In this document: positions 38,501-48,977 of the stretch, one piece after another
How the letters are laid out: each line of letters begins with the position of its first letter
How positions within the stretch are numbered: position 1 is the first letter of the stretch
Source of the DNA: Burkholderiales bacterium
GTDB taxonomy: Bacteria > Pseudomonadota > Gammaproteobacteria > Burkholderiales > Nitrosomonadaceae
Assembly (NCBI GenBank): GCA_015075225.1
Contig: JABTUQ010000001.1
Location: 372,001 to 436,000, forward strand
DNA length: 64,000 bases
Direction of reading: 5' to 3'
Position numbers and translations under genes: made by a program
The notes under the pieces: model-generated
Database searches by the model: none
Told to the model about the DNA's origin: nothing
The model's input: only the letters and a program-made list of their open reading frames with translations

Positions 38501-38582
38501 GTTGCGGGTTGCAGGTTGCGGGTTGCGGGTTGCGGGTTGCGGGTTGCGGGTTGCGGGTTGCGGGTTGCGGGTTGCGGGTTGC
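38501..38582 (+). repeat. Heptamer tandem repeat (GTTGCGG), 11.7 copies
   Basis: Eleven full copies and five bases of GTTGCGG in direct tandem; the second copy is GTTGCAG, the rest are identical. It lies 70 bp after the DUF4124 stop, outside any recognised gene. The near-perfect identity of units implies recent slippage, so copy number probably varies among strains. Confidence 0.95.
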
Positions 38583-38688
38583 TAAAAATACCGTCATTGC
38601 GAATCCTGCAAGGATAAAGCAATCCAGATATAGAGATCGTAAGGTGCACCCCGCAATATTAGAGCCTCGTGATGGCAACTTGTTACAG
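38583..38688. other. Intergenic segment with a repeat-like sequence
   Basis: CGTCATTGCGAATCC...AAAGCAATCC resembles dispersed intergenic repeats with the CGTCATTGCGAG...GAAGCAATCC pattern seen in many proteobacteria. No gene seen. Confidence 0.35.
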
Positions 38689-39925
38689 TGCTGTGGTCTA
38701 ATTTATCCGGACACCTCGATGGGAGGAAAATCCACCAATTGAGGAGCATTACATGACAAGACAGCGTAGAGCATTCGATACCAGTTTGAAGCTGGAAGTT
38801 GTTCGCATGATCAAGGATCAGGGGCTGAGTGCAGAACGTCAGCGAGACCATGGACATTGGCCCAACGGCGATTCGTCGCTGGGTGAAACAGTACAACGCG
38901 GAGCAAAATGGCCAGCTAGGCATTGGCGCCAAGCCACCACCGCCGAGCAACAGCGTATCCGGCAGCTGGAGCAGGAGAACCGTCAGTTGAAGGGAGATGT
39001 AGACATATTAAAAAGCGTCGGCCTTCTTTGCCCGCGAACTGAAATGAGCTACCAGCTTGTTCACCAACTGCAAAAGGAGGCCATTCCGGTCAAACAAACT
39101 TGCCGTGTTTTGTCCGTCAGCCGCTCTGGCTACTACGAAGCGCAGAGGCGTTCTGCAAAACCGGTTTTATGCAAAGCCAGCGTCCACCTGAAGGCGGCAT
39201 TCGGCCAGCCATCAAAGCTATGGGAGTCGCCGCCTGGTTACCGCGATGCAAAATCAGGGAATTCAGATCGGCCGGCACAAGGTGCGCAGTTTGATGCGCA
39301 AGGCCGCTCTAAAACCGGTCTGGAAGCGGAAATTCATCCATACGACACACAGCAGGCATGATTTGCCCGTGGCCGCCAACGTGCTTAACCGGCAGTTCAA
39401 TCCAGTCGCACCGGACACTGCGTACGTGTCAGATATTACGTATATCAGCACTGGCACTGGGTGGCTTTATCTGGCGATCGTAATGGATCTGTACGCCCGC
39501 CGGATCATCGGCTGGCAATGGCTAAACATGTCAGCCACGCTGGTTTGTGACGCATTGAGCATGGCTATCCAGCAGCGCCAGCCGGTATCCGGCCTGATCG
39601 TTCATTCTGATCAGGGCAGTCAATATGCCAGCGAGCTTTACCAGAACCTGCTCAATAAAACATGGCTTTATTTGCAGCATGAGCAGAAAGGAAATTGCTG
39701 GGATAATGCCATCGCCGAGCGATTCTTCTGAATCTCAAATGGAACGCGTCTGGCAGCGACAGGTATGCGAACCACACCGAGGCTAAAATGATATCGATGA
39801 TTACATCGTCAGCTTTACAACTGCAAAAGACTGAACTCGGCACTGGGAAATCTGCCACCCATTGTCTATGAACGAAAATGGCAGCGCAAAACCTATCGAG
39901 GTGTCCAAATTATTTGACCACTACA
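38689..39925 (+). mobile_element. IS3-family insertion sequence with CAG target duplication
   Basis: Ends TGCTGTGGTCTAATTTATCCGG... and reverse-complemented TGTAGTGGTCAAATAATTTGG... share the inner core GGACACCTCGA and begin with TG, as in the IS3 family. CAG (possibly ACAG) occurs on both sides (38686-38688 and 39926-39928). Length about 1.24 kb is normal. Both ends are intact while the transposase is broken. Confidence 0.85.
38753..39885 (+). pseudogene. IS3-family transposase OrfA/OrfB, frameshifted
   Basis: OrfA starts MTRQRRAFDTSLKLEVVRMIKDQGLS; its helix-turn-helix continues one frame over (IGPTAIRRWVKQYN), and the leucine-zipper-like AEQQRIRQLEQENRQLKGDVDILK returns. OrfB has QLQKEAIPVKQTCRVLSVSRSGYY, then after a shift near 39205 YGSRRLVTAMQNQGIQIG and the rve integrase core with DITYISTGTGWLYL, HSDQGSQYAS and NAIAERFF (D, D, E). 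The frame ends at a stop at 39731 although the rest of a C terminus can be read beyond it. At least three lesions; not functional in cis. Confidence 0.8.
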
Positions 39926-39994
39926 CAGGTTGCACCTTATGCGCCATAAAAAACGTTACGTTCAGATTGGGAGAAACATACTCTTTATCACCTC

Positions 39995-41965
39995 CTATCC
40001 ATTCGTCCCCGCCGGTACCCGGGTTTCAGCCTCCTGTGCGAGATAAACCCAATCCACAATATCCACATCCGGGGTATAGCCAGGAACCAGTTGTTCCATC
40101 ATTAACCGGATTACACTGACATCATTCACACTGAGAGCCATCTCCAGAGCATTCAGCTTGCCTTCCAGCTCAGTCCAGGGAATATATTCCTCTTGCGCCC
40201 TCATGATTCTTGGATGCGAAGTCAATTCAGGATTATTGCCAATCAACAATTCCTCATAGAGTTTTTCACCTGGCCGTAAACCCGTAACGACAATTTCAAT
40301 ATCCCCCTCCGGATTCTGCTCATCCTTGATCTGTAATCCGGAAAGTTCGACCATGCGCCGAGCCAAATCGATAATCCTTACAGATTCCCCCATATCCAGC
40401 ACAAACACGCCTCCGCCCCGAGCCATGGCGCCTGCTTGAATCACCAGTTGAGCAGCCTCCGGAATAGTCATGAAGTAACGGGTAATTTCGGGGTGAGTCA
40501 GCGTAATTGGCCCTCCTTCGCGAATCTGCTGGCGAAATCGCGGCACCACCGAACCGGAAGAGTCCAGTACATTGCCAAAACGCACCATGGAAAACCTGGT
40601 ACCAGAGCCTTTATTGGCCAGTGCCTGCAACACCATCTCGGCCAGACGCTTGCTCGCACCCATGATATTGGTCGGGCGTACTGCCTTGTCTGTGCTGATC
40701 AGTACAAAATCAGAGACCCTGTTTTCCTCGGCTGCACGCGCCAGATTAAGCGTACCCAACACATTGTTCCTGATACCTTCTGCCGGATTATGCTCCACCA
40801 GTGGCACATGCTTATAGGCCGCTGCATGATAAATGGTATCCGGATGCCAGGTAGATATGATCTCGCTCATGCGCTCTTCATCCTTGACTGAGGCCAGCAA
40901 AGGCACCAGCGTAATTTCACGGCGGACAAGTTTCTTCTCCAGCTCCTGATGAATCAGATAAAGCGCAAATTCATTCTGTTCAACCAGCAGCAGGATTGTC
41001 GGCCTTATTGCAAGAATCTGGCGACAAAGCTCACTACCAATTGACCCCCCCGCTCCTGTTACCAGCACAACCTTGTTCAATATATTTTTGGCCAGCAGAA
41101 TATGGTTCGGCTTCACTGGCTCACGGCCGAGCAAATCGTCAACATCCAATTCACGCAAATCAGCAATACTCACCTTGCCATGAATCAAATCCGACATACT
41201 GGGCAGTGTGCGCACCAGAACACGTGCATCGCGAATCTGACTCAGAATTTCATTGCGACGATGGCGCGTAATGCCCGGCATCGCCAGCAGTACATCACTG
41301 ATATTCAATGACTGGACCAGTTCAGCCAGGTCACCCGGGTTATAAACCGGCAAACCATTAAGCACATGCCCGTGCAAGCGATCATCATCATCCAGAAAAC
41401 CTACCACCTGCATTTCCGGACTGTTCATCAACGCCGAAGCCAGCAAGCGACCAGTCTGGCCGACACCATAAATCAGCGCTTTGGGGCGGGAAACATACTT
41501 CAATATATTGAGATACTGATCCCCCAGCCACACCCGCGCCAATGCCCGGGAAGCACCGACAAACAAAAGCAGCAATATCGGCTGGATAATACCGATGGTT
41601 CGTGGCACACCAGACAGACCGATTACCGTAAAAATGGAAGCATAAACCAGTCCGTAAATACCAATTGCACGTGCCACCGCAAGCAGAGCCGGCCAGCCGC
41701 TGTACCGGAAAATGGCACGATAAAGACCCGAGACAACAAAAACCGGGAGAGCAAGCCCTATAGCAATGGCAGCGGCCCACACAGCACCCGGGGCCCATTG
41801 GCTTTGCCCGGTGAAACTTATGAACTCACCCAAACGTAAAGCATACGCAAGCCAAACTGTAAACAGACATAGACTGAGATCAACAATCACCGCCACGATA
41901 CGTTTCACCATTCGTGGCAATGTCAGAACCGGAGTTGCAAAGCGTGCCAGATATTTTTTTAGCAT
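39995..41965 (-). CDS. Membrane nucleotide-sugar epimerase/dehydratase (WbpM/FlaA1 type)
   Basis: About 656 residues. The N-terminal ~130 residues contain four membrane helices, followed by a Rossmann-like CoA-binding region (RPKALIYGVGQTGRLLASALM) and the catalytic extended SDR domain with VTGAGGSIGSELCRQI and STDKAVRPTNIMGASKRLAEM. These features define the CapD/WbpM-type UDP-HexNAc 4,6-dehydratases that start synthesis of modified sugars for surface polysaccharides. The start is uncertain among closely spaced ATGs; ATG at 41965 (MLKKYLARF) opens a typical N terminus. It stands alone, next to the IS3 element on one side. Confidence 0.88.
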   Translation of the reverse strand: MLKKYLARFATPVLTLPRMVKRIVAVIVDLSLCLFTVWLAYALRLGEFISFTGQSQWAPGAVWAAAIAIGLALPVFVVSGLYRAIFRYSGWPALLAVARAIGIYGLVYASIFTVIGLSGVPRTIGIIQPILLLLFVGASRALARVWLGDQYLNILKYVSRPKALIYGVGQTGRLLASALMNSPEMQVVGFLDDDDRLHGHVLNGLPVYNPGDLAELVQSLNISDVLLAMPGITRHRRNEILSQIRDARVLVRTLPSMSDLIHGKVSIADLRELDVDDLLGREPVKPNHILLAKNILNKVVLVTGAGGSIGSELCRQILAIRPTILLLVEQNEFALYLIHQELEKKLVRREITLVPLLASVKDEERMSEIISTWHPDTIYHAAAYKHVPLVEHNPAEGIRNNVLGTLNLARAAEENRVSDFVLISTDKAVRPTNIMGASKRLAEMVLQALANKGSGTRFSMVRFGNVLDSSGSVVPRFRQQIREGGPITLTHPEITRYFMTIPEAAQLVIQAGAMARGGGVFVLDMGESVRIIDLARRMVELSGLQIKDEQNPEGDIEIVVTGLRPGEKLYEELLIGNNPELTSHPRIMRAQEEYIPWTELEGKLNALEMALSVNDVSVIRLMMEQLVPGYTPDVDIVDWVYLAQEAETRVPAGTNG

Positions 41966-42043
41966 CATCTGTATTCCATTAGTAACTACAGTGTCCATCA
42001 TTGCACACAATACCGGTCCGGCTTTCTAATTGTTGTAATTTAA

Positions 42044-42075
42044 GGAACCTCTGAAAAATGTCAGCGAGGCAATTT
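42044..42075 (+). repeat. Solo end of the MITE-like repeat
   Basis: GGAACCTCTGAAAAATGTCAGCGAGG matches the terminal 26 bases of the repeats near 36.0 and 57.0 kb with one or two changes. The matching second end is not found nearby, so this looks like a truncated copy. It lies upstream of the dehydratase gene. Confidence 0.6.
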
Positions 42076-42183
42076 TACCTATATGGCTCGGAAATCGTCA
42101 TCATTCGCGTCAGATTCACAGCAGTGCGCGGCCATACAGAATTTAATCAGCGTGTGGAGATAAGCAAGAAAATAAAGAAGCTA

Positions 42184-42208
42184 CCCTCCCCACTAATATG
42201 GGGGAAGG
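42184..42208 (-). terminator. Possible terminator of the TonB-receptor gene
   Basis: On the minus strand CCTTCCCCC-ATATTAGT-GGGGAGGG can fold with one bulge, followed by TAGCTTCTTTATTTTC. It begins about 20 bases after the receptor stop codon. The U-rich stretch is interrupted, so the call is tentative. Confidence 0.45.
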
Positions 42209-42227
42209 CAGATCAGATGCAGTTTTA

Positions 42228-44429
42228 TCAGAACTTATAGGAAACGTACCCCATAAGTGTTCTGGGCATGCCCGGAGTGAAACTGGTACGTGAACCCGCT
42301 GCATCCTTGCTCACGTCAACCGCATAGCGTTTGTCAAACAGATTCTGGACATTGAACATCACTCCCCAATGTTTCCGGTCATACCCGACGGTGAGGTTGG
42401 TCAGGAAATGATAACCGCCGCGCTGCTCGGTATTGGCATTATCAATAAAATAATTACTTTGTCCGCGCGTCTCGACCCGTCCATGCCAGCCACTCGGGTG
42501 CCGGTACGTCGTATAAACAAAGTACATCTGTTCAGGGAAACGGGGAACCTGGTTGCCGGAACGGTCGACATTGATCGTGGTACGCTGGTTTCCGGGGCCG
42601 ATAATCGTAAGTGGCTCGGTCAGCTTGCCAAACTTCAGATCAGTGTAGGTATAACTGGCACCCACCTCCACGCCGGAATCAAAAGCATAGTTGCCAAAGA
42701 ATTCAAAACCATTCTTGTTGGTCTTGCCTGCGTTGACATACAACGTCTGGAAATTTTGCACAAACGAAATAATCTCGTTGCTGACGTCCGTATGATAGCC
42801 GGTAAGATCAAACGACCAGTTACGCCCGCGTCCCTTGAATCCGGCTTCATAATTAAGGTGGCCGGAAGACTTCAGCGAGCGCCCGAATTCAATCGCATTT
42901 TGAACCTCACCAGAATCCGGTACCTGATTGGCATGTGCAACGGTCGCATATACGTTGATCTGGTCGGTTGCGCGATATGTTACCGCTGCTTTCGGCGCAA
43001 ACAGGTCGTAATTCTGCTTCACCTGCAACAATCCTCTGCCCGGAGCATAACGTCCGGCTGCAAAATCGTATCTCTGAAATTCGTTACGTTCGATATCGAA
43101 GCTGACCTGATCAAAACGCATTTGCAGATCGACCGTCAGACGATCGACTGGAGACAGGCTCTCCAGAAAATAAACACCCCATAAATCGTTGGTAAAACTG
43201 CTGCGCGAATTGAGCTTCCCCTTGCGATCGGAAAGCGTGGATACAATCCGGCCACCCGCAGTCACTACATCCGTATAGGCAAACTGTAGCGCATTATTAT
43301 CGTTCCAGTTACGCCGCCAGGTTCCCCCAACGACCATTGAGCCTGGCATGCCAAACAGGGAATGCGTGTGATTTCCTTCAAGATCAATACCAAAATTTCG
43401 TTCCCAGCCATTCATGTCATTGATCGAACCGGTAACCGGATGAAACTGCTGCCACTGGTTGTAATAGATACGCGGCTTGAACAACCAGGCACCGGCACGG
43501 TGCTCCAGTCGGCTGTTTATGAACAAAATACTTGAATTGCGTGCAGAATTTTTCCAGGGATCCTGTGTTTCCAGCGCCTTGCCAGTATCACGGTAACGGG
43601 CATATTGCTCACTACTGAGTGAACCGGGCAGATCCAGCTTGACATCACTGTAAGTCACCTCGCTTTCAAGCAGAGTTGATTCTCCCAGTTGCCAGCCATG
43701 TTTGAGTCCTGCGTTGGTACTTGAAAAACGGTTATGCCGCCGCCAGTCATTATCGGTGTGACGGCGTGAAAAAGTGAAAGCAAGCGCATGCTCACCAAAA
43801 ACCTTGCCAAAACGGGTATGCATGCTATGTGAACCCAGGTTACCCACGCCACCGCGAATAACGTTGTGCCGGTCATCAAATGCGGAACGAGAAATGATAT
43901 GAATGGTTCCGCCAGCCGTGCCCGCACTGTAGAGATCACCCGGCCCGCGGGTGACTTCGATACGCTCCACATCATCCGGATCGACAAAATCCAGCCGGCC
44001 AAAGCTGTCAGGATCCAGAATCGGCACCCCATCGCGCAACAGATTGATTTCGCGCACGCCAAATGCTGCCTTGAGCCCTGCACCCCGGATCGAAATCTTG
44101 GCATCGTAGGCATTGTTATTGCTCTCGATGCGCAGCCCCGGCACCTGTCCCTGAATGGCATCCTTAATGTTGAACATGCGTACATCCCCAATCCGCTTTT
44201 CATCCACGACACTGATCGATTGCGGAACCTCCTTGGTAGTGCGCGCCTCACGCGTTGCGGTAACGCTGATTGCATCGAATTGAGCCGGCTGGCCGGGAGA
44301 AGGCTGCTGTGCAATTGAAGAAAATGCCGGTAACCCAAACACCAGATATAAAAACCATCGTCGTTCCGAAAATTTTGTTTGACGTGCACGACGCACAAAT
44401 CTGTACAACACACCCATCCGAACCTGCAT
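42228..44429 (-). CDS. TonB-dependent outer membrane receptor
   Basis: Outer membrane beta-barrel for energised uptake of a ligand such as a siderophore. From ATG 44429 (GGGAGA ribosome site nine bases upstream) the 733-residue precursor has a signal peptide (RRWFLYLVFGLPAFSSIAQ), a plug domain (FDAISVTATREARTTKEVPQSISVV, GLRIESNNNAYDAKISIRG, VERIEVTRGPGDLYSAGTAGGTIHIISR) and a long barrel that ends with an aromatic residue (LMGYVSYKF) as needed for BAM recognition. A TonB box is likely near FDAISVTA. Ligand not identifiable. No anti-sigma or sigma gene adjoins it. Confidence 0.92.
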   Translation of the reverse strand: MQVRMGVLYRFVRRARQTKFSERRWFLYLVFGLPAFSSIAQQPSPGQPAQFDAISVTATREARTTKEVPQSISVVDEKRIGDVRMFNIKDAIQGQVPGLRIESNNNAYDAKISIRGAGLKAAFGVREINLLRDGVPILDPDSFGRLDFVDPDDVERIEVTRGPGDLYSAGTAGGTIHIISRSAFDDRHNVIRGGVGNLGSHSMHTRFGKVFGEHALAFTFSRRHTDNDWRRHNRFSSTNAGLKHGWQLGESTLLESEVTYSDVKLDLPGSLSSEQYARYRDTGKALETQDPWKNSARNSSILFINSRLEHRAGAWLFKPRIYYNQWQQFHPVTGSINDMNGWERNFGIDLEGNHTHSLFGMPGSMVVGGTWRRNWNDNNALQFAYTDVVTAGGRIVSTLSDRKGKLNSRSSFTNDLWGVYFLESLSPVDRLTVDLQMRFDQVSFDIERNEFQRYDFAAGRYAPGRGLLQVKQNYDLFAPKAAVTYRATDQINVYATVAHANQVPDSGEVQNAIEFGRSLKSSGHLNYEAGFKGRGRNWSFDLTGYHTDVSNEIISFVQNFQTLYVNAGKTNKNGFEFFGNYAFDSGVEVGASYTYTDLKFGKLTEPLTIIGPGNQRTTINVDRSGNQVPRFPEQMYFVYTTYRHPSGWHGRVETRGQSNYFIDNANTEQRGGYHFLTNLTVGYDRKHWGVMFNVQNLFDKRYAVDVSKDAAGSRTSFTPGMPRTLMGYVSYKF

Positions 44430-44719
44430 ACAAATTCTCCCTGAATTATTGGTATTTTGAGGCCGGGAGTCTGTGGCATGCATCTGCTTTCCGTCAATGC
44501 GACAAATTGTCGCTCCACAGCATTAATTTTTTACTATCAGATACTTGCAATTCATATAGATAATGCTGTCATCATCCGGAAAGCTAAAATCCGGTGGATA
44601 TTGTCAACCATGAATGGCAGGTTATTGATGAATTCCGGATCAGGATCATCCCTCTGGGAAGAAGGCTGGATGGCAGCGGAATACCCTGTTCCGTCAGTTT
44701 GTTCGCGACCGGGGATACC
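44430..44719. other. Upstream region of the TonB receptor gene
   Basis: About 290 bp between the receptor start and the hrpA stop. It should contain the receptor promoter. No Fur-box-like 19-bp palindrome or RNA gene was recognised. Confidence 0.35.
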
Positions 44720-47700
44720 CTATTCCCGCACGCTTTCCCACAACTTCTGCAAACGCTTCACTGATATGGGCGTTGGGGTTTTCAGTTCCTGGCTGAACAG
44801 GGAGATGCGCAGTTCCTCGATTTGCCAGCGAAATAATTCCAGATTGGGATCTGTCGTTCCTGCCTGACGGTGCTTGTTCAGGCGCTGTATGTACTGGCTC
44901 CATAGTGTGCTGATCATTTCTGTCTGCTCCTGATCGCGCCCGGGGTTTTTGCTGTATTTGTCGAGGCGCAACAGCATGCCTTTGAGATAACGGGGAAGAT
45001 GTTGCAGATATTGCCAGCGGGTTATGCTCAGAAATCCCGGATAAATCAGGTGATGAAGCTGTTCCTCCAGATCCTTTTTCAGGGAAGCTGCCGATTTGTC
45101 CAGAATGGATAGCCGTTTCTTCAGCTCTTGACAGGATTGGGCTATAGCATGAATCAGCCCGGTCATTTCCTGGGTTACGGTTCCAAGGCGTGTCCGCGCC
45201 CGCGCCACTTGCGCATTGAATTCCTCCTCGTTGCGCGGCAACGGGTCATCGCCGATCAGCGCCAGATCGACAATGGCGGCGTACACATCTTCCCTAAGCC
45301 TGTCCATTTCGATCAAGCTGCTCATGAGCAGAAGCGTTTTCTGATCGGCCGGCGAACTTTTTTCCAGCTGCCTGATCCTGTCTTTGAGCGCAAGACACAA
45401 CAAACGCCGCACCCCTCCCCGCATGCTGCGTTGCGCACCTTCCCGCGTATCGAAGAGCTGAATGGCAACACTCTGCTTCTGGTCAATCAGTGCCGGGTAG
45501 CCGATCAGCTGTTTGCCCGCACGGCTGAAACCGGTTTCCTGCGGTAGCTCGCCGAAATCCCAGCAGATAATCCCATCACGTTCGATGGAATCCGGTTCTG
45601 CGCCTGCACTATGTGTGAACAGCTGCTGTGCTGTCTGGCCAAACTGCGCTTTCAATACAGCCAGATCATGCCCCATTCCCAGCGTGGCCCCGGTATCGTC
45701 AACTACCTTGATATTCATTTGCAGATGAGCGGGTAGCTGCTGGTTTTCCCACGTATCCAGAGGTACCCTGATTCCAGCTTCCTTGCGGATGAACGCAGAC
45801 AGGGATTCAGCCAGCAAAATTTCCTGATCCGGGCAGGTATCGAGCCACTCCAGAAAACGGGTGATGAATTGCGGCACCGGAATGGCGTGGCGACGTACCA
45901 GTTTCGGCAGCATTTTCACGTACCAGGTAATCTTCTCTCGAATCAGCCCCGGTACCAGCCAATCAAAATGAAACGGCATGAACTGGTTGAGCAGCGGCAA
46001 AGGCACCGTGACAGTGACACCATCCAGCGGATGCCCGGGATCGAAACGATAACTCAGAGGCAATATGTGGCCGGCTGCCACCAGTGTTTCCGGATATTGT
46101 TCTATCGTTTTTTCATCGGCAGACTGGCGCATCAGGATTTCCCGTGTCAGGCACAACAGCCTGGGATCGGCCTGTTCTGCCTGTTTGCGCCACTTTTCGA
46201 AAGCATTGCCGCTATAGATTTCCACCGGAATACGTGCTGCGTAAAATTCGAATATCTGCTGCTCATCGACCAGAATATCTTGCCGCCGCACCTTGCTTTC
46301 CAGCGCACGGATTTCATCGATCAGCTGCTGGTTGTGTTGGAAAAACGGCGCATTGCTTTCATACTCCCCTGCCACCAGCGCTTCACGAATGAACAGCTCG
46401 CGAGCATGCGCCGGATTGACTGGCCCATAGGCCACTCGCCGTTTGGGAACAATCGCCAGGCCATACAGAGTTACCCGTTCAAACACCATGGCCTGAGTAC
46501 GCTGCTTTTCCCAGTGCGGATCAAAATAGTGTTTTTTGCACAATTTACCGGCAATTTTTTCCAGCCAGGCCGGATCAATTGCCGCTGCACCGCGCGCATA
46601 CAATTTGGTGGTTTCCGCCAGCTCAGCCGCCACCACCCATTTCGGTTTATTCTTTTTTAATGATGAGCCGGGGAAAATCGAGAACTTGATGCCGCGCGCA
46701 CCTTCATACACACCTTTTTCATCGGATTTGAAACCAATATTGCCGAGCAGCCCAGACAGCAATGCCCGGTGAATTTCGTCATAACCGGCTGGAACCTGGT
46801 TGGGGCGCAAGCCCATTTCGCTCATCAGTGTATGCAACTGGCCATGAATCTCGCGCCACTCGCGCATCCTGCGGTGGGATATAAAATTTTTCTGGCACTG
46901 CTCAATCAGTTTTTTATTGGATTTTTTATGCTTGAGCAGCTCATTGAAGAAATCCCATAATTTGAGATAACTCATGAAATCGGAGCGATCATCACGGAAC
47001 GGCTGGTGTGCCTGATCGGCCGCCTGCTGGTGCTCGAATGGCCGATCACGCGGATCCTGCAGGCTCAGCGCGGAAGCAATGATCAGCACTTCGCTCAGGC
47101 AATTTTCCTGTCTGGCGGCAACGATCATCCGGGCGATTCTCGGATCAGTAGGGAATCTGGCCAGTTGATGGCCGGTTTGCGTCAATCCTTTTTGCTCGTT
47201 CAGTGCGCCCAGCTCGGATAACAGCTGGTAACCATCGGCCACCATGCGGGCAGCAGGTGGCTGGATGAACGGGAATTGCTCCACATCGCCGATTCTGAGC
47301 GATTTCATGCGCAGGATCACGGAAGCGAGTGAAGAGCGCAGAATCTCGGGGTCGGTATATTCCGGACGCGCAGCAAAATCTTCCATCGAATACAGCCTGA
47401 AACAAATTCCATTCATGACCCGGCCACAGCGCCCGGCACGCTGGTTGGCCGACGCCTGGGAAATTTTTTCAACCAGAAGCTGTTCTACTTTGTTGCGGTA
47501 ACTGTAGCGGTTGATTCGCGCCAGCCCGGTATCGATCACATAACGAATACCGGGAACGGTGAGCGAAGTCTCGGCCACATTGGTGGCCAGCACGATGCGC
47601 CGCCCGGTGTGGCCGTCGAAGATGCGGTCCTGCTCGGCCTGCGACAGGCGCGCGAACAAAGGCAGCACCTCGGCGTTGCGCGTCACCGGCTGGTGCGCCA

Positions 47701-48476
47701 GGTGCTTGCGCAGGTGGTCGGCGGCCTCGCGGATCTCGCGCCATTCACCGGGCAGGAAGAGATCAGCATATCGCCCTCCCCATGTACACGGCATCCATCC
47801 ACCGCACCGAATGGCCGGACAAATCACGATCCTCGCTTTCAGCTGGATCATCAAATGGCCGGTAAAGGATTTCCACTGGAAACAATCTGCCGGAAACCTC
47901 AATGACCGGTGCATCATTGAAATGCGCGGAAAATCGCCGGGCATCAATGGTGGCCGATGTGATGATCAACTTCAGATCCGGGCGGCGTGGCAACAGTTGC
48001 TTGAGATAGCCAAGCAGAAAATCGATGTTGAGGCTGCGCTCGTGCGCTTCGTCGATGATAAGAGTGTGGTAGGCGCGCAACAATGGATCCTGCTGCGTTT
48101 CGGCCAGCAGAATGCCATCGGTCATCAATTTGATACAGGTTCCAGGGTGAGTTTGATCGGAAAAGCGCACCTTGTAGCCAACCAGCTGTCCGAGCGGGCT
48201 ATTCAGTTCCGTGGCAATGCGTGCCGCCACGGTTCTGGCGGCAATACGCCGGGGCTGGGTATGGCCGATCAGATGTCCGGTGCCCTGTTTCCCGGCACCA
48301 TGCCCCAGTTCCAGACAAATTTTCGGTAATTGTGTTGTTTTTCCCGATCCAGTCTCACCGCAGATGATGACTGTCTGGTGCTGGCTGATCGCACGCGCGA
48401 TTTCTTCACGCCGTGCGACAACCGGGAGATCTTCCGGATAGGTGATACTGGCTGGTTGTTCGGGGAGATGCGTCAA
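44720..48476 (-). pseudogene. hrpA: ATP-dependent RNA helicase HrpA, frameshifted
   Basis: HrpA is a DEAH-box RNA helicase acting on stalled ribosomes and mRNA. The first part, from ATG 48476, has Walker A GETGSGKT (40-47), [11 protein letters not shown] and [11 protein letters not shown], but stops at 47763 after [11 protein letters not shown]. The rest continues in another frame from DLFLPGEWREIREAADHL through VAETSLTVPGIRYVIDTG, QRAGRCGR, the HA2/OB regions and the long DUF3418 C terminus ending LWESVRE. A single -1/+2 type indel at about 47775-47790 explains the break. Codons just downstream are strikingly GC-rich (see findings). If the shift is real, only a helicase domain I fragment is made. 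Confidence 0.85.
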
Positions 48477-48482
48477 CAGCGG

Positions 48483-48962
48483 TTACTTGCTTACGATGAC
48501 CTTTTCTTTCTGGGCGCTGAGTGTGCCATGTTCAATGATGGCGACTGTCAGTCTGGAAACGGCAACACGCTTGCCGGTATCTTCTTCGGTGATATCGGTT
48601 TGCCAAACCTGGATGCGCTTGCCGACATGCAGCGGCGTACAGACACCGATCACATTTCCCTTGGTGACTGCCCGGATATGATTGGCATTGATTTCAATCC
48701 CCACGGCACGATAGTGCTCGGGATCAATTGTCATCCAGGCCGATACGCTGCCCAGTGTTTCGGACAACACACAACTGGCCCCGCCGTGGAGAATACCAAA
48801 AGGCTGGGTGGTGCGATGATCGACCGGCATGCTGGCCTTGAGAAAATCTGGACCGACTTCCATGAAACGAATGCCGATATGCACTCCCATGTTGGCATTG
48901 CGCAGCCCTTCGAGATAATCGACGGTATAGTTTTTAAACCAGATAGCTTGATTGGAACCCAT
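48483..48962 (-). CDS. Hotdog-fold thioesterase (YdiI/EntH-like)
   Basis: A 159-residue hotdog thioesterase of the PaaI/4-hydroxybenzoyl-CoA type. The active-site pattern reads PFGILHGGASCVLSETLGS, with the HGG loop and the glutamate on the following helix, and VGIEINANHIRAVTKGNVIG is the second conserved strand-loop. Relatives hydrolyse aryl- or acyl-CoA esters, including DHNA-CoA in menaquinone synthesis; the substrate here is unknown. It ends six bases before the hrpA start and follows DAHP synthase by 15 bp, so the three genes may be co-transcribed. Confidence 0.85.
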   Translation of the reverse strand: MGSNQAIWFKNYTVDYLEGLRNANMGVHIGIRFMEVGPDFLKASMPVDHRTTQPFGILHGGASCVLSETLGSVSAWMTIDPEHYRAVGIEINANHIRAVTKGNVIGVCTPLHVGKRIQVWQTDITEEDTGKRVAVSRLTVAIIEHGTLSAQKEKVIVSK

Positions 48963-48977
48963 GTTGTCTCCGTATTT

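Noticed and set aside
42058..42240. 60-codon plus-strand frame between the dehydratase and TonB-receptor genes
   Set aside because: It covers the solo repeat end and the terminator-like hairpin; no ribosome site or similarity.
42369..43184. 271-codon plus-strand frame opposite the TonB receptor
   Set aside because: Antisense shadow of a clear receptor gene; no recognisable protein features.
45869..46660. 263-codon plus-strand frame opposite hrpA
   Set aside because: Antisense shadow; residue composition (His, Gln, Arg) reflects the complement of coding sequence.
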